From NCBI GenBank assembly GCA_937924505.1, contig CALDSR010000013.1:221551-285550 (forward strand): DNA of 64,000 nucleotides, read 5' to 3'. Origin of the DNA: an uncultured Granulosicoccus sp. Lineage in GTDB: Bacteria > Pseudomonadota > Gammaproteobacteria > Granulosicoccales > Granulosicoccaceae. The notes beneath the pieces were generated by a model. That model was not told where the DNA came from. It did no database searches and saw nothing but the letters and a program-made list of their open reading frames with translations. The position numbers were made by a program, and so were the translations under genes. The first letter of the stretch is position 1. Each line of letters opens with the position of its first letter. Shown in pieces: positions 34,619 through 44,138 of this stretch.

Positions 34619-35578
34619 ATGAAAAAATTTTCGCACCCCGCAATAGTGATAATGACTTTGGGATTGCTGAGCGCTTGTGGTGGCTCGGGTAGCGGTTCGA
34701 ACCCTGAAGATGCTGATTCGGAAAGCCTCATTGATACCAGCATTCCACCTACGGAGAGCATCCCGCCTACGGCCGATGACGGCATTGACCCGAGCGACCT
34801 TGTGAGTGGAGGAAGCTTGATACCTGCGTTGTTTGGTACCCGAACTGATTTGGACCTCGATTACGCCCAATCAGGCGTCGATGTAATTGAACGACTAAGC
34901 GATAGCTTTATTTTGCCCGAAGACATAGACGTGTTCTTTGTCGACTGTGGTATCGCAAACGCCTTCTACATCCCACCATCCATATCATTAGTCGGCGAAC
35001 AAGCACCTGAAGATAATGACACGCAGGATCTACCACCAACAGAATCCGAAGTGACTCAACAACCACGAAGTGCCGGCGGGTCCATTGTCATGTGTCACGA
35101 GCTAACCCAACTGTTCGCAAATTTCTACAACGAAAAAGACCAGGCAGTTAGTGCGAGCATTTTTGTTCTGATGCATGAGCTAGGGCACGCCCTGGTCAAT
35201 CAACTGTCTCTACCGGTACTGGGTATCGAGGAATCCTACGTCGATGGTTTTGCCGCGGTATTTCTTGGTGAAGCGGGACTGAGTGAAGGGTCAGTACTGG
35301 CCGGTTGGTTTTTCGGCAGCCAGCCTGAAACACCTTTTTTCGATTCACATCGTGCCGGCCCACAACGATTGGGGGATCTAGCTTGCTGGGGCGTCGGTTC
35401 TGACCCAGCTCTGCTTGATGACCCCACTATCAGCAGTATCGCACTGCAACTGATGACAGGTGGACGAAATTGCCCAGCAGAATATGCACAACAACTGGCA
35501 GGACTGACTGCCGTGCTGGAACCACATACACCGAACGGCTTTCAGGATATTTTCGCTGGCGAAGAAAGCTTGTTTTAA
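34619..35578 (+). CDS. Lipoprotein with zinc metallopeptidase motif (DUF4344)
   Basis: 319 residues from ATG 34619; an upstream GTG at 34592 would add nine residues. Lipobox LGLLSA-C, then a Gly/Ser and acidic low-complexity spacer of about 45 residues. The metallopeptidase centre is LMHELGHALVNQL (HExxH), with a third ligand probably in the ESYVDGFAAVF segment. IVMCHELTQLFANFY and LGDLACWGVGSDP follow the DUF4344 pattern, and the Cys residues (C in DCGI, MCHEL, ACWG, RNCPAEY) may form disulfides. Predicted to be a membrane-anchored periplasmic peptidase of unknown target. Confidence 0.87.
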   Translation: MKKFSHPAIVIMTLGLLSACGGSGSGSNPEDADSESLIDTSIPPTESIPPTADDGIDPSDLVSGGSLIPALFGTRTDLDLDYAQSGVDVIERLSDSFILPEDIDVFFVDCGIANAFYIPPSISLVGEQAPEDNDTQDLPPTESEVTQQPRSAGGSIVMCHELTQLFANFYNEKDQAVSASIFVLMHELGHALVNQLSLPVLGIEESYVDGFAAVFLGEAGLSEGSVLAGWFFGSQPETPFFDSHRAGPQRLGDLACWGVGSDPALLDDPTISSIALQLMTGGRNCPAEYAQQLAGLTAVLEPHTPNGFQDIFAGEESLF

Positions 35579-35888
35579 GTGTTAACCAGCCTTGGAACCT
35601 GATGACTGTATCCGAGCCTGCGCGAGCAAAGTAACCGATGTGATCGAGAAAAATGCCTAGGCGGCCGAGCGATTACGTTATCTAAGGCGCGTGCTTAAAG
35701 GCGTCGTTGGTAAGTTCAAACTCGGTGGCGAGCATACGGCTGGTTCGACGAGCGCGATTCCGAATGGGCACAATAGCGCGAATGAAGAACTGAGGACTGA
35801 CGCTGGATTCAACGGATACGAGAAATCAAACAGGAATGCGACATGAGCTTTAACTATACGGTCTAAGCCTACCGCGAGAACCAGCAGG
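35579..35888. other. Gene-free stretch
   Basis: Convergent gap between the DUF4344 gene and msrA. A broken plus-strand frame with internal stops runs through part of it, but I cannot match it to a family. Confidence 0.35.
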
Positions 35889-36374
35889 TCATCGCAATTT
35901 ATATTTGTTCATTAACTCCTTCGGTATATGACAGTAATCGCCCGGGCGCCGTAGTAGTCTGTTTTGATGTTCCGGATCACTACTGACAAAGTTGAAAAGT
36001 GGCAATACTTCAACCACTATCTGGTCACGGTCAGCTTTCGAGTCTATAAACGCTCGGGCCACATCAAGGTGTTTCTGATGTTTGCTGTATACACCGGTTC
36101 GATATTTCTTACCGATATCATTCCCCTGCTGATCGAGGCTATAGGGGTCAATAATTTCGAAGAACTCATGCATAAGCTGAGCCATCGATTGTTCGGCGAT
36201 ACAAAACTCGATACGAACACATTCGGCATAGCCATCGTATGCGCCTGCAGTTGAATCACTTGAACCATTGGCTCGGCCAGCCTCGGTTTCCTTCACACCC
36301 GGGATATGACGGAAGAACTCCTGAACTCCCCAAAGACAGCCACCGGCAAAATATACTTCTTCGATTTTTATCAT
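35889..36374 (-). CDS. msrA: Peptide-methionine (S)-S-oxide reductase, MsrA family (GCLWG type)
   Basis: 161 residues, cytoplasmic. The catalytic Cys is in YFAGGCLWGVQEFF, where most MsrA have GCFWG or GCFWC. GVKETEAGRANG, GAYDGYAECVRIEF, FFEIIDPYSLDQQGNDIGKKYRTGVY and the late LLRRPGDYCHIP complete the fold. The C-terminal Cys in DYCHIP could be the resolving residue. It reduces methionine-S-sulfoxide in proteins. The L for F change next to the nucleophile and the RANG instead of YxGG loop mark a distinct MsrA subgroup. A second, exported MsrA lies 2.2 kb away. Confidence 0.85.
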   Translation of the reverse strand: MIKIEEVYFAGGCLWGVQEFFRHIPGVKETEAGRANGSSDSTAGAYDGYAECVRIEFCIAEQSMAQLMHEFFEIIDPYSLDQQGNDIGKKYRTGVYSKHQKHLDVARAFIDSKADRDQIVVEVLPLFNFVSSDPEHQNRLLRRPGDYCHIPKELMNKYKLR

Positions 36375-36490
36375 GGAACTGCAGCCTGAGTTATTCAGTT
36401 ATCTTGCGCAAACTATCAAGGTTTGGCGGCAGTATTTTTAACTATGGTGTTTATACGAAAGGAATTGCATGCTGTTCCAGACATACAGCT

Positions 36491-37111
36491 TTAAAAGCGA
36501 ACACCTAGCAACGCGCCGATCAAAAAGATAAAACCTTCACCGACATCTTCCCCATCGGTATCAACATTAATTTCAAATCCAGCCGCCGCAGACGGCGTGA
36601 AAAAATATTTTTTGCCAAACGAGCGGTGCCAGGAGACTTCAACGGTTGGCTGCAGCACGGTGACATTGGTTCGCCCGCTGACTTCTGAAGGGGTATCGAT
36701 ATTATCTCGCCAATCCAGTGAATTAAACCACACGTCTGTTCTGAAGCTAAAAGAAAGCCCGGTTAACCCTGGATGAAGATACCGTTTATAGCCTAACGTA
36801 AATCCAGCTCCATCGCCGCGCTCATCTTCATGCACCCCGAAGTCTTCATGTCTTATCTCTTGAATACCAAGACGAAGATGTACCGCTTGCCGATCGTCAA
36901 ATGCGTATTCAAATCTGACTCCCGGGATAATACCCGTTCGATAAACTTGTAGCTCGAAACTGATATCGCGGGCCGACTTGTCAGCGCCATACACAGTAGG
37001 CGGCACCATAGCCAGGATGATAAAGCCAAGACATACCCATCGTCGCACTGAAAAATAATTTTTAAAGTAATACAAAGCAGCCCTACCTTTAGTATTCGTT
37101 CGCCACAGCAT
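36491..37111 (-). CDS. Predicted outer-membrane beta-barrel protein
   Basis: 206 residues. A positively charged N-terminus is followed by a signal segment WVCLGFIILAMVPPTVYG-A. The mature part alternates polar and hydrophobic residues in about eight short strands (ISFELQVYRTG, GVRFEYAFD, AVHLRLGIQEI, GAGFTLGYKRYL, LSFSFRTDVWF, VTVLQPTVEVSWH, YFFTPSAAAGFEI) and ends FLIGALLGVRF with a C-terminal Phe, as in barrel proteins recognised by the BAM machinery. No named family is recognised. It could be a small porin-like or acyltransferase-like barrel, but no catalytic motif is seen. Confidence 0.7.
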   Translation of the reverse strand: MLWRTNTKGRAALYYFKNYFSVRRWVCLGFIILAMVPPTVYGADKSARDISFELQVYRTGIIPGVRFEYAFDDRQAVHLRLGIQEIRHEDFGVHEDERGDGAGFTLGYKRYLHPGLTGLSFSFRTDVWFNSLDWRDNIDTPSEVSGRTNVTVLQPTVEVSWHRSFGKKYFFTPSAAAGFEINVDTDGEDVGEGFIFLIGALLGVRF

Positions 37112-37313
37112 TGTTTACGCCTACCAAGAGTAGGTACAACGACTGCACCTTATCAGCTAAAAATGTTGCTGACTATAATTCGATCAATCCCGATAGATGT
37201 TTTCTTCTAGTCGACGGAAAACAGGCAATATTTAACCTTTACAACCACTTGCCACTCAGCTCTAGGCGTAATCTAATCCAGCTAATAGTTTTCAGGCAAA
37301 GCCAGTAGAGTCA

Positions 37314-38351
37314 TCACAAGCTGTCGGCGCTCAACAAATCATTCTCAACCAATGAATGTAATGTTGTCATGTAGCCACCGCTACGTGCGGGTCGCGAGGT
37401 ATCGGACGTTATGGCTACGACGACACCAGCTTCCGGGATCACGTGAATGAGTTGCCCTCCGTATCCACGAGCATAAGCGATGTGATGATCGCCGAACGGG
37501 CGCAGGAACCAACCATACCCATAGGCATCATTCGACCAGGGCGATACGGTACGTGGTATGAAACTCTGGGTGACCCATTGCTTGGCCATAACTTGCTTCT
37601 CGCTCCAGCGACCAGCCAAACGATACAGCTCACCAAAACGTAGCATTTCCAGCGGTGACATAGACATCTCATTGCCGCCAAGGAATCGACCTTGAGGATC
37701 ACGTGTCCAAGGGGCGAACTCAATTCGCAAAGGCTCTCCAAGCCATTCACGAGTCAGCGTCAATAAATTCTTTCCAGTTACTTCAGACAACAACGCTCCA
37801 AGTACATGCCAACCTGCTGTCGAATACAACATCCTGCTACCAGGTTCCGCCGTGAAAGGTCGCGACAAGGCATAGCGCACCCAATCATCACTAGCTGCCC
37901 AACGCCCATAATTAGGCCCGGATTGACGCTCAAGTCCAATGCGCATCGTCAGGAAATCCTGCACGCTCAGTGCGGCCACGCGCGGATCGACATTGGCAGG
38001 TAAAAGCTTGGGAGCGACCTCACCAAGTGTGGCATCCACGTTGACAAGCACGCCACGTTCGAGTGCACAACCAACCAGCGCTGCCACAACCGACTTCGAC
38101 ACGGATTTTACATTGACAGCCTGTGCCACCGGAGGACCACGAAAGGCTTCTGCGAAGACAACTTCTCCGTGTTGCATGACCACGATGGCGTGCAAGCGAT
38201 CCACTCTTTTTGCTGCATTCGCCAGCCTATCGATACTGTTTTTTGAGACTTCAAAATTCGATTCAGTGTTGTCACCGGCCACAGCTATGCCTGGCAGGCT
38301 AGCTGCCGACAGATATGCAACAGCGCTTTTTAGCAAAGTACGTCTATTCAT
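37314..38351 (-). CDS. Exported serine hydrolase, class C beta-lactamase family
   Basis: 345 residues. The N-terminus RRTLLKSAVAYLSAASLPGIAVA-G resembles a Tat-type leader with RR. The catalytic motifs of the AmpC/EstB/NylB' group are present: SVSKSVVAAL (S-x-x-K), YSTAGWHVLG in place of the YxN motif, and YARGYGGQLIHVIP in place of the KTG/HxG box. VSPWSNDAYGYGWFLRPFG is characteristic of 6-aminohexanoate-dimer-hydrolase-like enzymes. It probably hydrolyses small esters or amides in the periplasm. The YST substitution makes true beta-lactamase activity unlikely. Divergent from msrA at 38530. Confidence 0.87.
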   Translation of the reverse strand: MNRRTLLKSAVAYLSAASLPGIAVAGDNTESNFEVSKNSIDRLANAAKRVDRLHAIVVMQHGEVVFAEAFRGPPVAQAVNVKSVSKSVVAALVGCALERGVLVNVDATLGEVAPKLLPANVDPRVAALSVQDFLTMRIGLERQSGPNYGRWAASDDWVRYALSRPFTAEPGSRMLYSTAGWHVLGALLSEVTGKNLLTLTREWLGEPLRIEFAPWTRDPQGRFLGGNEMSMSPLEMLRFGELYRLAGRWSEKQVMAKQWVTQSFIPRTVSPWSNDAYGYGWFLRPFGDHHIAYARGYGGQLIHVIPEAGVVVAITSDTSRPARSGGYMTTLHSLVENDLLSADSL

Positions 38352-38529
38352 CGTTACAAAAGTGGTAGTTTGGCTGAAGTGGAATTAGCTATATGCATGT
38401 ACCAGTACGAATAATCTGATACACCTTGATGACATATGACTATAAATACAGACTTCACCATAGAACTTTATTTATTAAACGCAGTCCTAGGCTACATCTC
38501 GCATACGTGCCATATCACGGGCAAATTTG

Positions 38530-39120
38530 ATGAAAATAACCATAGTTAGTTTCTTGCTGAGCAGCACACTATTTGTCACATCTTTCGCCAATGCAGCCAC
38601 AGCCGTCTTCGCTGGCGGCTGTTTTTGGTGTGTTGAGAAAGATTTTGAAGCACTAAGCGGCGTTAGCGCAGCCGTATCTGGCTTCACAGGCGGAACTGCC
38701 GAGAATCCGACGTACAGTGGCGATCATACCGGCCACTATGAAGCTGTCAAAATTACCTACGACCCTAATGTAATCACGTATCAACAACTGCTCGACCATT
38801 TTTGGGTAAATCATGATCCGTTTGACAGCATTGGCCAATTTTGCGACAAGGGCCCAAGCTACCTGAGCGCCATCTTCGTTGAAAATCAGGAACAGTTGGA
38901 TTTGGCACAACAGTCAAAGCAGGCCGTTGTCGAACAATTCCCTGACAAGACAGTGGTAACACCAATTTTACCACTAAGCATTTTCTACCCAATTAAAGGG
39001 AACGAAATCCATCACCAGGATTTTTACAAGAAGAGCCCCGTTCGTTATAAGGCTTATCGATATGCTTGTGGAAGAGATAGGCGCTTAAGAGAAATCTGGG
39101 GCGAAGATGCGACGGTTTGA
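38530..39120 (+). CDS. msrA: Peptide-methionine (S)-S-oxide reductase, exported
   Basis: 196 residues from ATG 38530 (a TTG just upstream is not needed). Signal peptide ITIVSFLLSSTLFVTSFANA-A. The catalytic centre is AVFAGGCFWCVEKDFEAL, followed by GVSAAVSGFTGGTAENPTYS, GHYEAVKITYDP, LLDHFWVNHDPFDSIGQFCDKGPSYLSAIF and the C-terminal HHQDFYKKSPVRYKAYRYACGRD with a late Cys. It would repair oxidised methionine in periplasmic proteins. No msrB or electron-donor gene is adjacent. Divergently transcribed from the serine hydrolase. Confidence 0.94.
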   Translation: MKITIVSFLLSSTLFVTSFANAATAVFAGGCFWCVEKDFEALSGVSAAVSGFTGGTAENPTYSGDHTGHYEAVKITYDPNVITYQQLLDHFWVNHDPFDSIGQFCDKGPSYLSAIFVENQEQLDLAQQSKQAVVEQFPDKTVVTPILPLSIFYPIKGNEIHHQDFYKKSPVRYKAYRYACGRDRRLREIWGEDATV

Positions 39121-39619
39121 CAATTATTGTTGGCATCGAGATCAATCTCACCCGTGCACTGTAGATGACCAACTGATTTTTTAAAAAAGCCAGCGCAGAA
39201 TTATATATGTATTTGAACACCTTGCGCGAAATAAACCAACACACCCGATAGTTACGGCTCCGGATAACAGGTTGCCTGGACTAAAAAATAAAGCATGGTC
39301 GATGCGTAGAGACCCCGTTACACGGCGACAGAACGGAAATCCGATTTTTACCGTCCCGATGGGTAGCGTGGTTGGCACAAGAGGCGGAACTGATATCATA
39401 TTAGACTTAACAATATAGGTCTAAGTAAAACTACCGTTACCGCGAAGCCGCTACCCAGAAGTACCTACTACCACGATACGTAATCAGTAGAGTCAGCTAG
39501 CTATTTTCTGTTCACCGACTCTTTGACGCAGCGCCTGTACCTTCTGCTGTGGTGATATCCTTGTGAACGAATCGATCTACCTGCTATTGCGCAGGGACAA
39601 GCCACTTTAGGAGAATCCA
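39121..39619. other. Gene-free stretch
   Basis: About 500 bp without a supported ORF. TTAGAC (39401-39406) and GTCTAA (39419-39424) form a small inverted repeat 200 bp upstream of the aminotransferase start. Nothing else stands out. Confidence 0.4.
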
Positions 39620-40753
39620 ATGCGAGCCCTCTACGACAATGTTGATCCGGACGGTCTGCGAGAGTACTCGGTGGTATACACCGACCGTTCCTTGAATCAC
39701 ATGTCGAAGTCGTTTCAGTCGGTGATGACAGACATCTCTGCAATGCTTAAAGAGGCCTATAACGCGCACCGTGCCGTGATTGTTCCAGGAAGCGGAACCT
39801 TCGGCATGGAGGCAGTGGCACGACAATTCGCTCGCGATAAAAAATGCCTGGTCATCCGCAATGGCTGGTTTAGTTATCGCTGGTCGCAGATTTTCGAGAC
39901 GGGCAATATCCCCTCGGACACCATCGTGCTTAAAGCGCGACGCGAAAAGGTTGGCAGCACAGAGCCTTTTTCTCCTGTCCCCATTGACGAAGCGGTCGCC
40001 ACGATCAAGCGCGAGAAACCCGCGCTGGTATTTGCCCCACACGTGGAAACATCAGCAGGAATGATTCTGCCGGATGACTACATCTCAGCGCTTGCAGACG
40101 CGGTTCATTCAGTCGGCGGCCTCATGGTGCTGGATTGCATTGCCTCCGGTACGATCTGGATCGATATGCAAAAAACCGGCGTGGACCTTTTAGTCAGCGC
40201 ACCTCAAAAAGGCTGGAGCGGCCCGCCGTGTGCCGGACTGGTGATGATGAGCGAACACGCAAGAGCTTCAATCGAACGAACAACAAGCGACAGCTTTTCC
40301 GCTGATCTAAAAAAGTGGTTACAGATAATGGAAACCTACGAGTCTGGCGCACACGCCTACCACGCCACCATGCCGACCGAATCTTTACGTGTATTCAGAG
40401 ACGTCATGCAAGAGACTCAAGCCTTTGGATTTCAAAAAGCCAAGGATCGTCAGCAAGAGCTGGGCGACAAGGTTCGTGCAGCACTGACCGATAAAGGCGT
40501 AACAAGTGTAGCGGCCAGTGGTTTTCAGGCACCTGGGGTCGTTGTCAGCTACACCAGTGAACCCACCATTCAAAATGGCCAATCATTCGCAGCCCTGGGC
40601 ACACAGATCGCAGCCGGCGTGCCATTGATGTGCGATGAGGGAGACGACTATTCCACCTTTAGACTCGGTTTGTTTGGGCTGGATAAATTGCAAAACGTTG
40701 ACCGAACTGTGGATGTGTTGAAAACAGTGCTGGATCAGGTGATTATTGCGTGA
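39620..40753 (+). CDS. Class V aminotransferase (PLP-dependent)
   Basis: 377 residues, ATG 39620 with a strong AGGAG 8 nt upstream. Fold-type I class V features: AVIVPGSGTFGMEAVARQF for phosphate binding, LVFAPHVETSAGMILPDDY, MVLDCIASG (Asp contacting the PLP ring nitrogen), and LLVSAPQKGWSGPP with the PLP Lys. The sequence resembles alanine-glyoxylate/serine-pyruvate aminotransferases, but the substrate cannot be fixed. It is a cytoplasmic amino-group transfer enzyme, monocistronic by spacing. Confidence 0.88.
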   Translation: MRALYDNVDPDGLREYSVVYTDRSLNHMSKSFQSVMTDISAMLKEAYNAHRAVIVPGSGTFGMEAVARQFARDKKCLVIRNGWFSYRWSQIFETGNIPSDTIVLKARREKVGSTEPFSPVPIDEAVATIKREKPALVFAPHVETSAGMILPDDYISALADAVHSVGGLMVLDCIASGTIWIDMQKTGVDLLVSAPQKGWSGPPCAGLVMMSEHARASIERTTSDSFSADLKKWLQIMETYESGAHAYHATMPTESLRVFRDVMQETQAFGFQKAKDRQQELGDKVRAALTDKGVTSVAASGFQAPGVVVSYTSEPTIQNGQSFAALGTQIAAGVPLMCDEGDDYSTFRLGLFGLDKLQNVDRTVDVLKTVLDQVIIA

Positions 40754-41008
40754 ACGAGGAATGCTCTAGACTGCTGATAATCGGCCAGCTGGTATAACAA
40801 TGGGGATGGGTTCAGCAATCCGGATAAATTGCTCACTGGAAAGCATCAGCTAAGGCGCATTTTACTATGTGCATCATAAATCCTGATTGTATCGATGCTT
40901 GATGCCTCAGAAGCCGGGCTACGGCCAAGGCAGCGAATGCAGGCGTCCATGGATGATAATCCGGTTGCTCCAGTTGCGGAATGAACCGGTATTCCCAGTG
41001 TCTTTTTT

Positions 41009-41998
41009 TCACTCAGGCGTGTAGAGATCGTCTCGCGTCATTTCATTGATCAAAGGCTGATCGTTACGGTAACGCTTAACATTTTCACAGATCAGATCAA
41101 CTGCTCGCTGTTCACGATCAGGTTCTCTTGGAGAAGTGTGTGGGGTGATCAGAACATTCGGAAGTGCCCAGAGCGGGCTATCCGCTGGTAGTGGCTCTTC
41201 ACAGAATACATCCAGACCCGCGCCAGCAATCGCACCTGTTTGAATGCTATCGATCAGAGCGACTTCATCGACAACACCACCTCTTGCTATGTTGATCAAA
41301 AAGGCGCTTTGTTTCATTACCCCGAGCGTTTGTTTGTTTATAATATGATGGCTGTCGTTGGTGAGCGGCAAGGCGAGAACAACGTAGTCTGATTCCCTTA
41401 GCAGGCTGTCTAGCCCCCTTTTGTCAAAGCTGGTATACAGATGGTCAACGTATGGTAGATGGCCGCGTTTACGCCGATAGCCGATCACTCGCATGCCCAT
41501 TGCAGAGCAACGCACAGCCAGTGCCTGACCGATGTGCCCCATACCGATAATGCCGACGGTGGACCTATAAAGTGATCGAAGATGTTCACGCCCTTGCTTT
41601 TCCCAGCGACAGTGGCGCTGCGAGTCAAGTAAATCAGCCGACCGATAGGCCAGCGACAGCATAAAAAAAAGCGCATGTTCAGCGAGAGTTTCCACCGAGT
41701 AACCTGCTGATCCCGACACGCGAATTCCACGAGTAAACAGCTCTGGGCGAGCTATCCGATCAATGCCGGCATGGGTCACGTGAATCCAACGTAAATGTTC
41801 ACCCCGAATCTCTTCTACTGGCAGCAGGTTTTGCATCAATGCACCATCTGCGTCCCTCAGGCCATCGCGCAGACCTTCAAGATCATCGCCCGCTACGCGC
41901 AACAACTGGGCAGGAGCGTAGGCGTCGTTTAGCCGCTCCCATAGCGAACCCGTGTACTGTACGTTTGTGACAACCTTCTTTAACACCATGTTGGACAA
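41009..41998 (-). CDS. D-2-hydroxyacid dehydrogenase family protein
   Basis: 329 residues. The NAD-binding Rossmann motif is TVGIIGMGHIGQALAVRC, followed by MRVIGYRRK, VVLALPLTNDSHHIINK, AFLINIARGGVVDEVALIDSI (catalytic Arg), AGAGLDVFCEEPLP (Glu) and NVLITPHTSPREP (catalytic His). The N-terminal domain is divergent, so this is likely a GhrA/hydroxypyruvate-reductase-like member. It reduces 2-keto acids or oxidises D-2-hydroxy acids in the cytoplasm. It is near a class V aminotransferase whose products could be its substrates, but they are on opposite strands and the link is speculative. Confidence 0.88.
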   Translation of the reverse strand: MSNMVLKKVVTNVQYTGSLWERLNDAYAPAQLLRVAGDDLEGLRDGLRDADGALMQNLLPVEEIRGEHLRWIHVTHAGIDRIARPELFTRGIRVSGSAGYSVETLAEHALFFMLSLAYRSADLLDSQRHCRWEKQGREHLRSLYRSTVGIIGMGHIGQALAVRCSAMGMRVIGYRRKRGHLPYVDHLYTSFDKRGLDSLLRESDYVVLALPLTNDSHHIINKQTLGVMKQSAFLINIARGGVVDEVALIDSIQTGAIAGAGLDVFCEEPLPADSPLWALPNVLITPHTSPREPDREQRAVDLICENVKRYRNDQPLINEMTRDDLYTPE

Positions 41999-42121
41999 GA
42001 CTCCAGAGCGAAAGGTAATTAAAGATTTGCAATTAAAAATTACAATCGTGACCTTACCATGATCGCCAAAGAGTATTACTCCCGCAAGAACACGGGAGTA
42101 ACTTCAAACAACTGTAACCAA

Positions 42122-43888
42122 TCAGTTTTCCAATGCGCCGGTAAGCATCCAGGCCCGTAGCAATTGCGGAAATGTTGATCGATTGTTTTCTCCACCATGA
42201 TTAAAGGAGGCCTCTAATCGTCGAATCAACCGGCTCATCTCGGGATAAAACGGACTTACATAAGGGACGCCACTACGGCTTTCCAATTCCAGCAGGCGAT
42301 CATAGGCGATACCACCTCTGTATTGCGAATGGCAATCGGCACAGCGCCCACCTAATCTTCTCTGTATGGACGTGAATGTCACCGGCACAGGAGGTTCGCT
42401 CACTAAGGGGTCAGTTCCATTACTCAGCTCCCGAAAGTTGCTTCGACCATCCAAATCCCAATCAAAACGATTTGTGTTCATTTGACGGGATTCAAACTGA
42501 ATATATTCAGACTCGTTGGTTCCAGTGCGGTAGCTGGTCTCGTAACTTCCCAATTCAATTTCACCGTTTCTGTCAAAGAAAAGGACAGACAGAGGCTGTT
42601 CCACATCACTGGGTAAGTCATCGAATGCCGTCCAGAATTCATCACCAACCCAACTGGCATCAATCACTCTTTCGCCCCAGACCAGCTGAAGTTTGAGCTC
42701 ATCAGACATATAGGCGGGCACGTTGATTCCAAAATTTACACGAACCGTGCTTTCGCCAAGCGCACCTGCAGCAAGAGGATCAGATCCAATCAGTGATTCG
42801 GCGAGGTTACTTACACCATCACTATCATCGTCCCAACGGGCTGTATTAAATTGATTGGAGCTAACCTGAATGGACTCCGCCGCACTTGTGCCGGTTCTGT
42901 AGCGGGTTTCATAGGTGCCAAGAACGATCTCACCATTTCTATCGAAGAATGTGACCACAAGACTGTCTTCCGTATCAGCCGGCAGATCACCTGATACTAC
43001 CCATGTTTCATCAACAACCCATCCTGCTGACAATGCTACATCGCCAAACCTGATACGTACCTGCAAGGAATCGGAAACATATACAGGCACTGTTATATCG
43101 AAATCAACCCGGGTAAAAGTGGTACCAGCCCCTCCAACCCCGCCGCTACCTTCGCCAGACACACTCACAGACTCACGCACTCCACTCGTGTGATTAATAA
43201 CCACATAATCCCCTGGCGACACTTCGCACCCACTGCCACCTTCACAAACTGCTGAGTAAGTCCGTGCATCCTGCACCTGATACCAACCATCATCAGGCCA
43301 TGAAATCATCCGCCCACTAATGGTAATTTCTGTTACTGAAGGGGCATCAGGATCTGGCGTTGGCGTGTCAGTAGCAGGAGTACCGCCGACACGGCGATCC
43401 TCAAACCGCTGACCCGTTGTGTGATTGATAATCACATAGTTGCCAGCCGCGACATCACAAGAGTTTCCTCCTTCACACACCGTCGTAAAGGTATCGCTGT
43501 TTTGAACTTGATACCAACCATCATCTGGCCAACTAATTGTAGAGCCGCTGATCGTGACCGCGCTCACTGTAGGCACAGGGCTTGAATCCAGCGTGCTATT
43601 CGCTCGGATGTTTTCAAAACGCTCACCAGTGGAATGATTAATCACGATATGGTTATTCGTATCAATCGTGCAGGGGCCATTTGTTTGGCTTGAAGTCTCG
43701 GATACACTGCCCTCACAAACAGTTTCAAAAGTATCCGCACGTTGTACCTGATACCAACCGTCAGCAGGCCATGTCAATATATTACCTGCCACTGATGGCA
43801 TCGCCAGCCCCACTACTGGAAACGCGGACACCATAGTAATGACGGATATAAACTTCGTGGTTAACAAGTTTGGTCGTCTGCTGCTCAT
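42122..43888 (-). CDS. Exported repeat protein ending in a CxxCH module
   Basis: 588 residues with a signal peptide ending near FPVVGLA. Three repeats of an unnamed roughly 60-residue domain lie at about 30-92, 108-163 and 186-239, each with a WxxDGWYQVQ start, a VCEG and a second Cys, then VINHxTGxRFE. Two tandem modules of about 110 residues follow (VYVSDSLQVRIRFGD and AYMSDELKLQLVWGE types), each with FFDRNGEI and YRTGT and each ended by an Asp-rich, calcium-like stretch (DDDSDGVSNLAE and DWDLDGRSNFRE). The C-terminus has GRCADCHSQYRGG, a candidate heme c site, with a Met in FYPEMSRLIRRL as possible second ligand. Periplasmic or surface protein of unknown role. Confidence 0.75.
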   Translation of the reverse strand: MSSRRPNLLTTKFISVITMVSAFPVVGLAMPSVAGNILTWPADGWYQVQRADTFETVCEGSVSETSSQTNGPCTIDTNNHIVINHSTGERFENIRANSTLDSSPVPTVSAVTISGSTISWPDDGWYQVQNSDTFTTVCEGGNSCDVAAGNYVIINHTTGQRFEDRRVGGTPATDTPTPDPDAPSVTEITISGRMISWPDDGWYQVQDARTYSAVCEGGSGCEVSPGDYVVINHTSGVRESVSVSGEGSGGVGGAGTTFTRVDFDITVPVYVSDSLQVRIRFGDVALSAGWVVDETWVVSGDLPADTEDSLVVTFFDRNGEIVLGTYETRYRTGTSAAESIQVSSNQFNTARWDDDSDGVSNLAESLIGSDPLAAGALGESTVRVNFGINVPAYMSDELKLQLVWGERVIDASWVGDEFWTAFDDLPSDVEQPLSVLFFDRNGEIELGSYETSYRTGTNESEYIQFESRQMNTNRFDWDLDGRSNFRELSNGTDPLVSEPPVPVTFTSIQRRLGGRCADCHSQYRGGIAYDRLLELESRSGVPYVSPFYPEMSRLIRRLEASFNHGGENNRSTFPQLLRAWMLTGALEN

Positions 43889-44138
43889 AAGATTATATTT
43901 TGACTATGTACTGAATGAACGAAAGATTAGCAGAGACCTACAGGCCCAGTGCGTAAAACCCTGTAAATGGTTAAATTACCCCACGAAACAAGAGTTGGCA
44001 TACGCATTACTCTTACTGTGAAGTTGTGTAACGTTATTAAACCAATCGATTTCCTTACGTTAAACTGACTCCTGGGTGAACAACTCACATGAGCGAAAAA
44101 CTCACAGTTTCATCATTAACAATTCACACTCCACTAAA
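43889..44138. promoter_or_regulatory. Divergent intergenic region between two paralogs
   Basis: This 250-bp AT-rich region separates the large repeat protein gene (minus) and its small paralog (plus). It must contain both promoters. No operator dyad is evident. Confidence 0.4.

Noticed and set aside
37314..38351. Beta-lactamase resistance gene
   Set aside because: The SxxK serine hydrolase lacks the class C YxN and KTG motifs and resembles 6-aminohexanoate-dimer-hydrolase-like enzymes.
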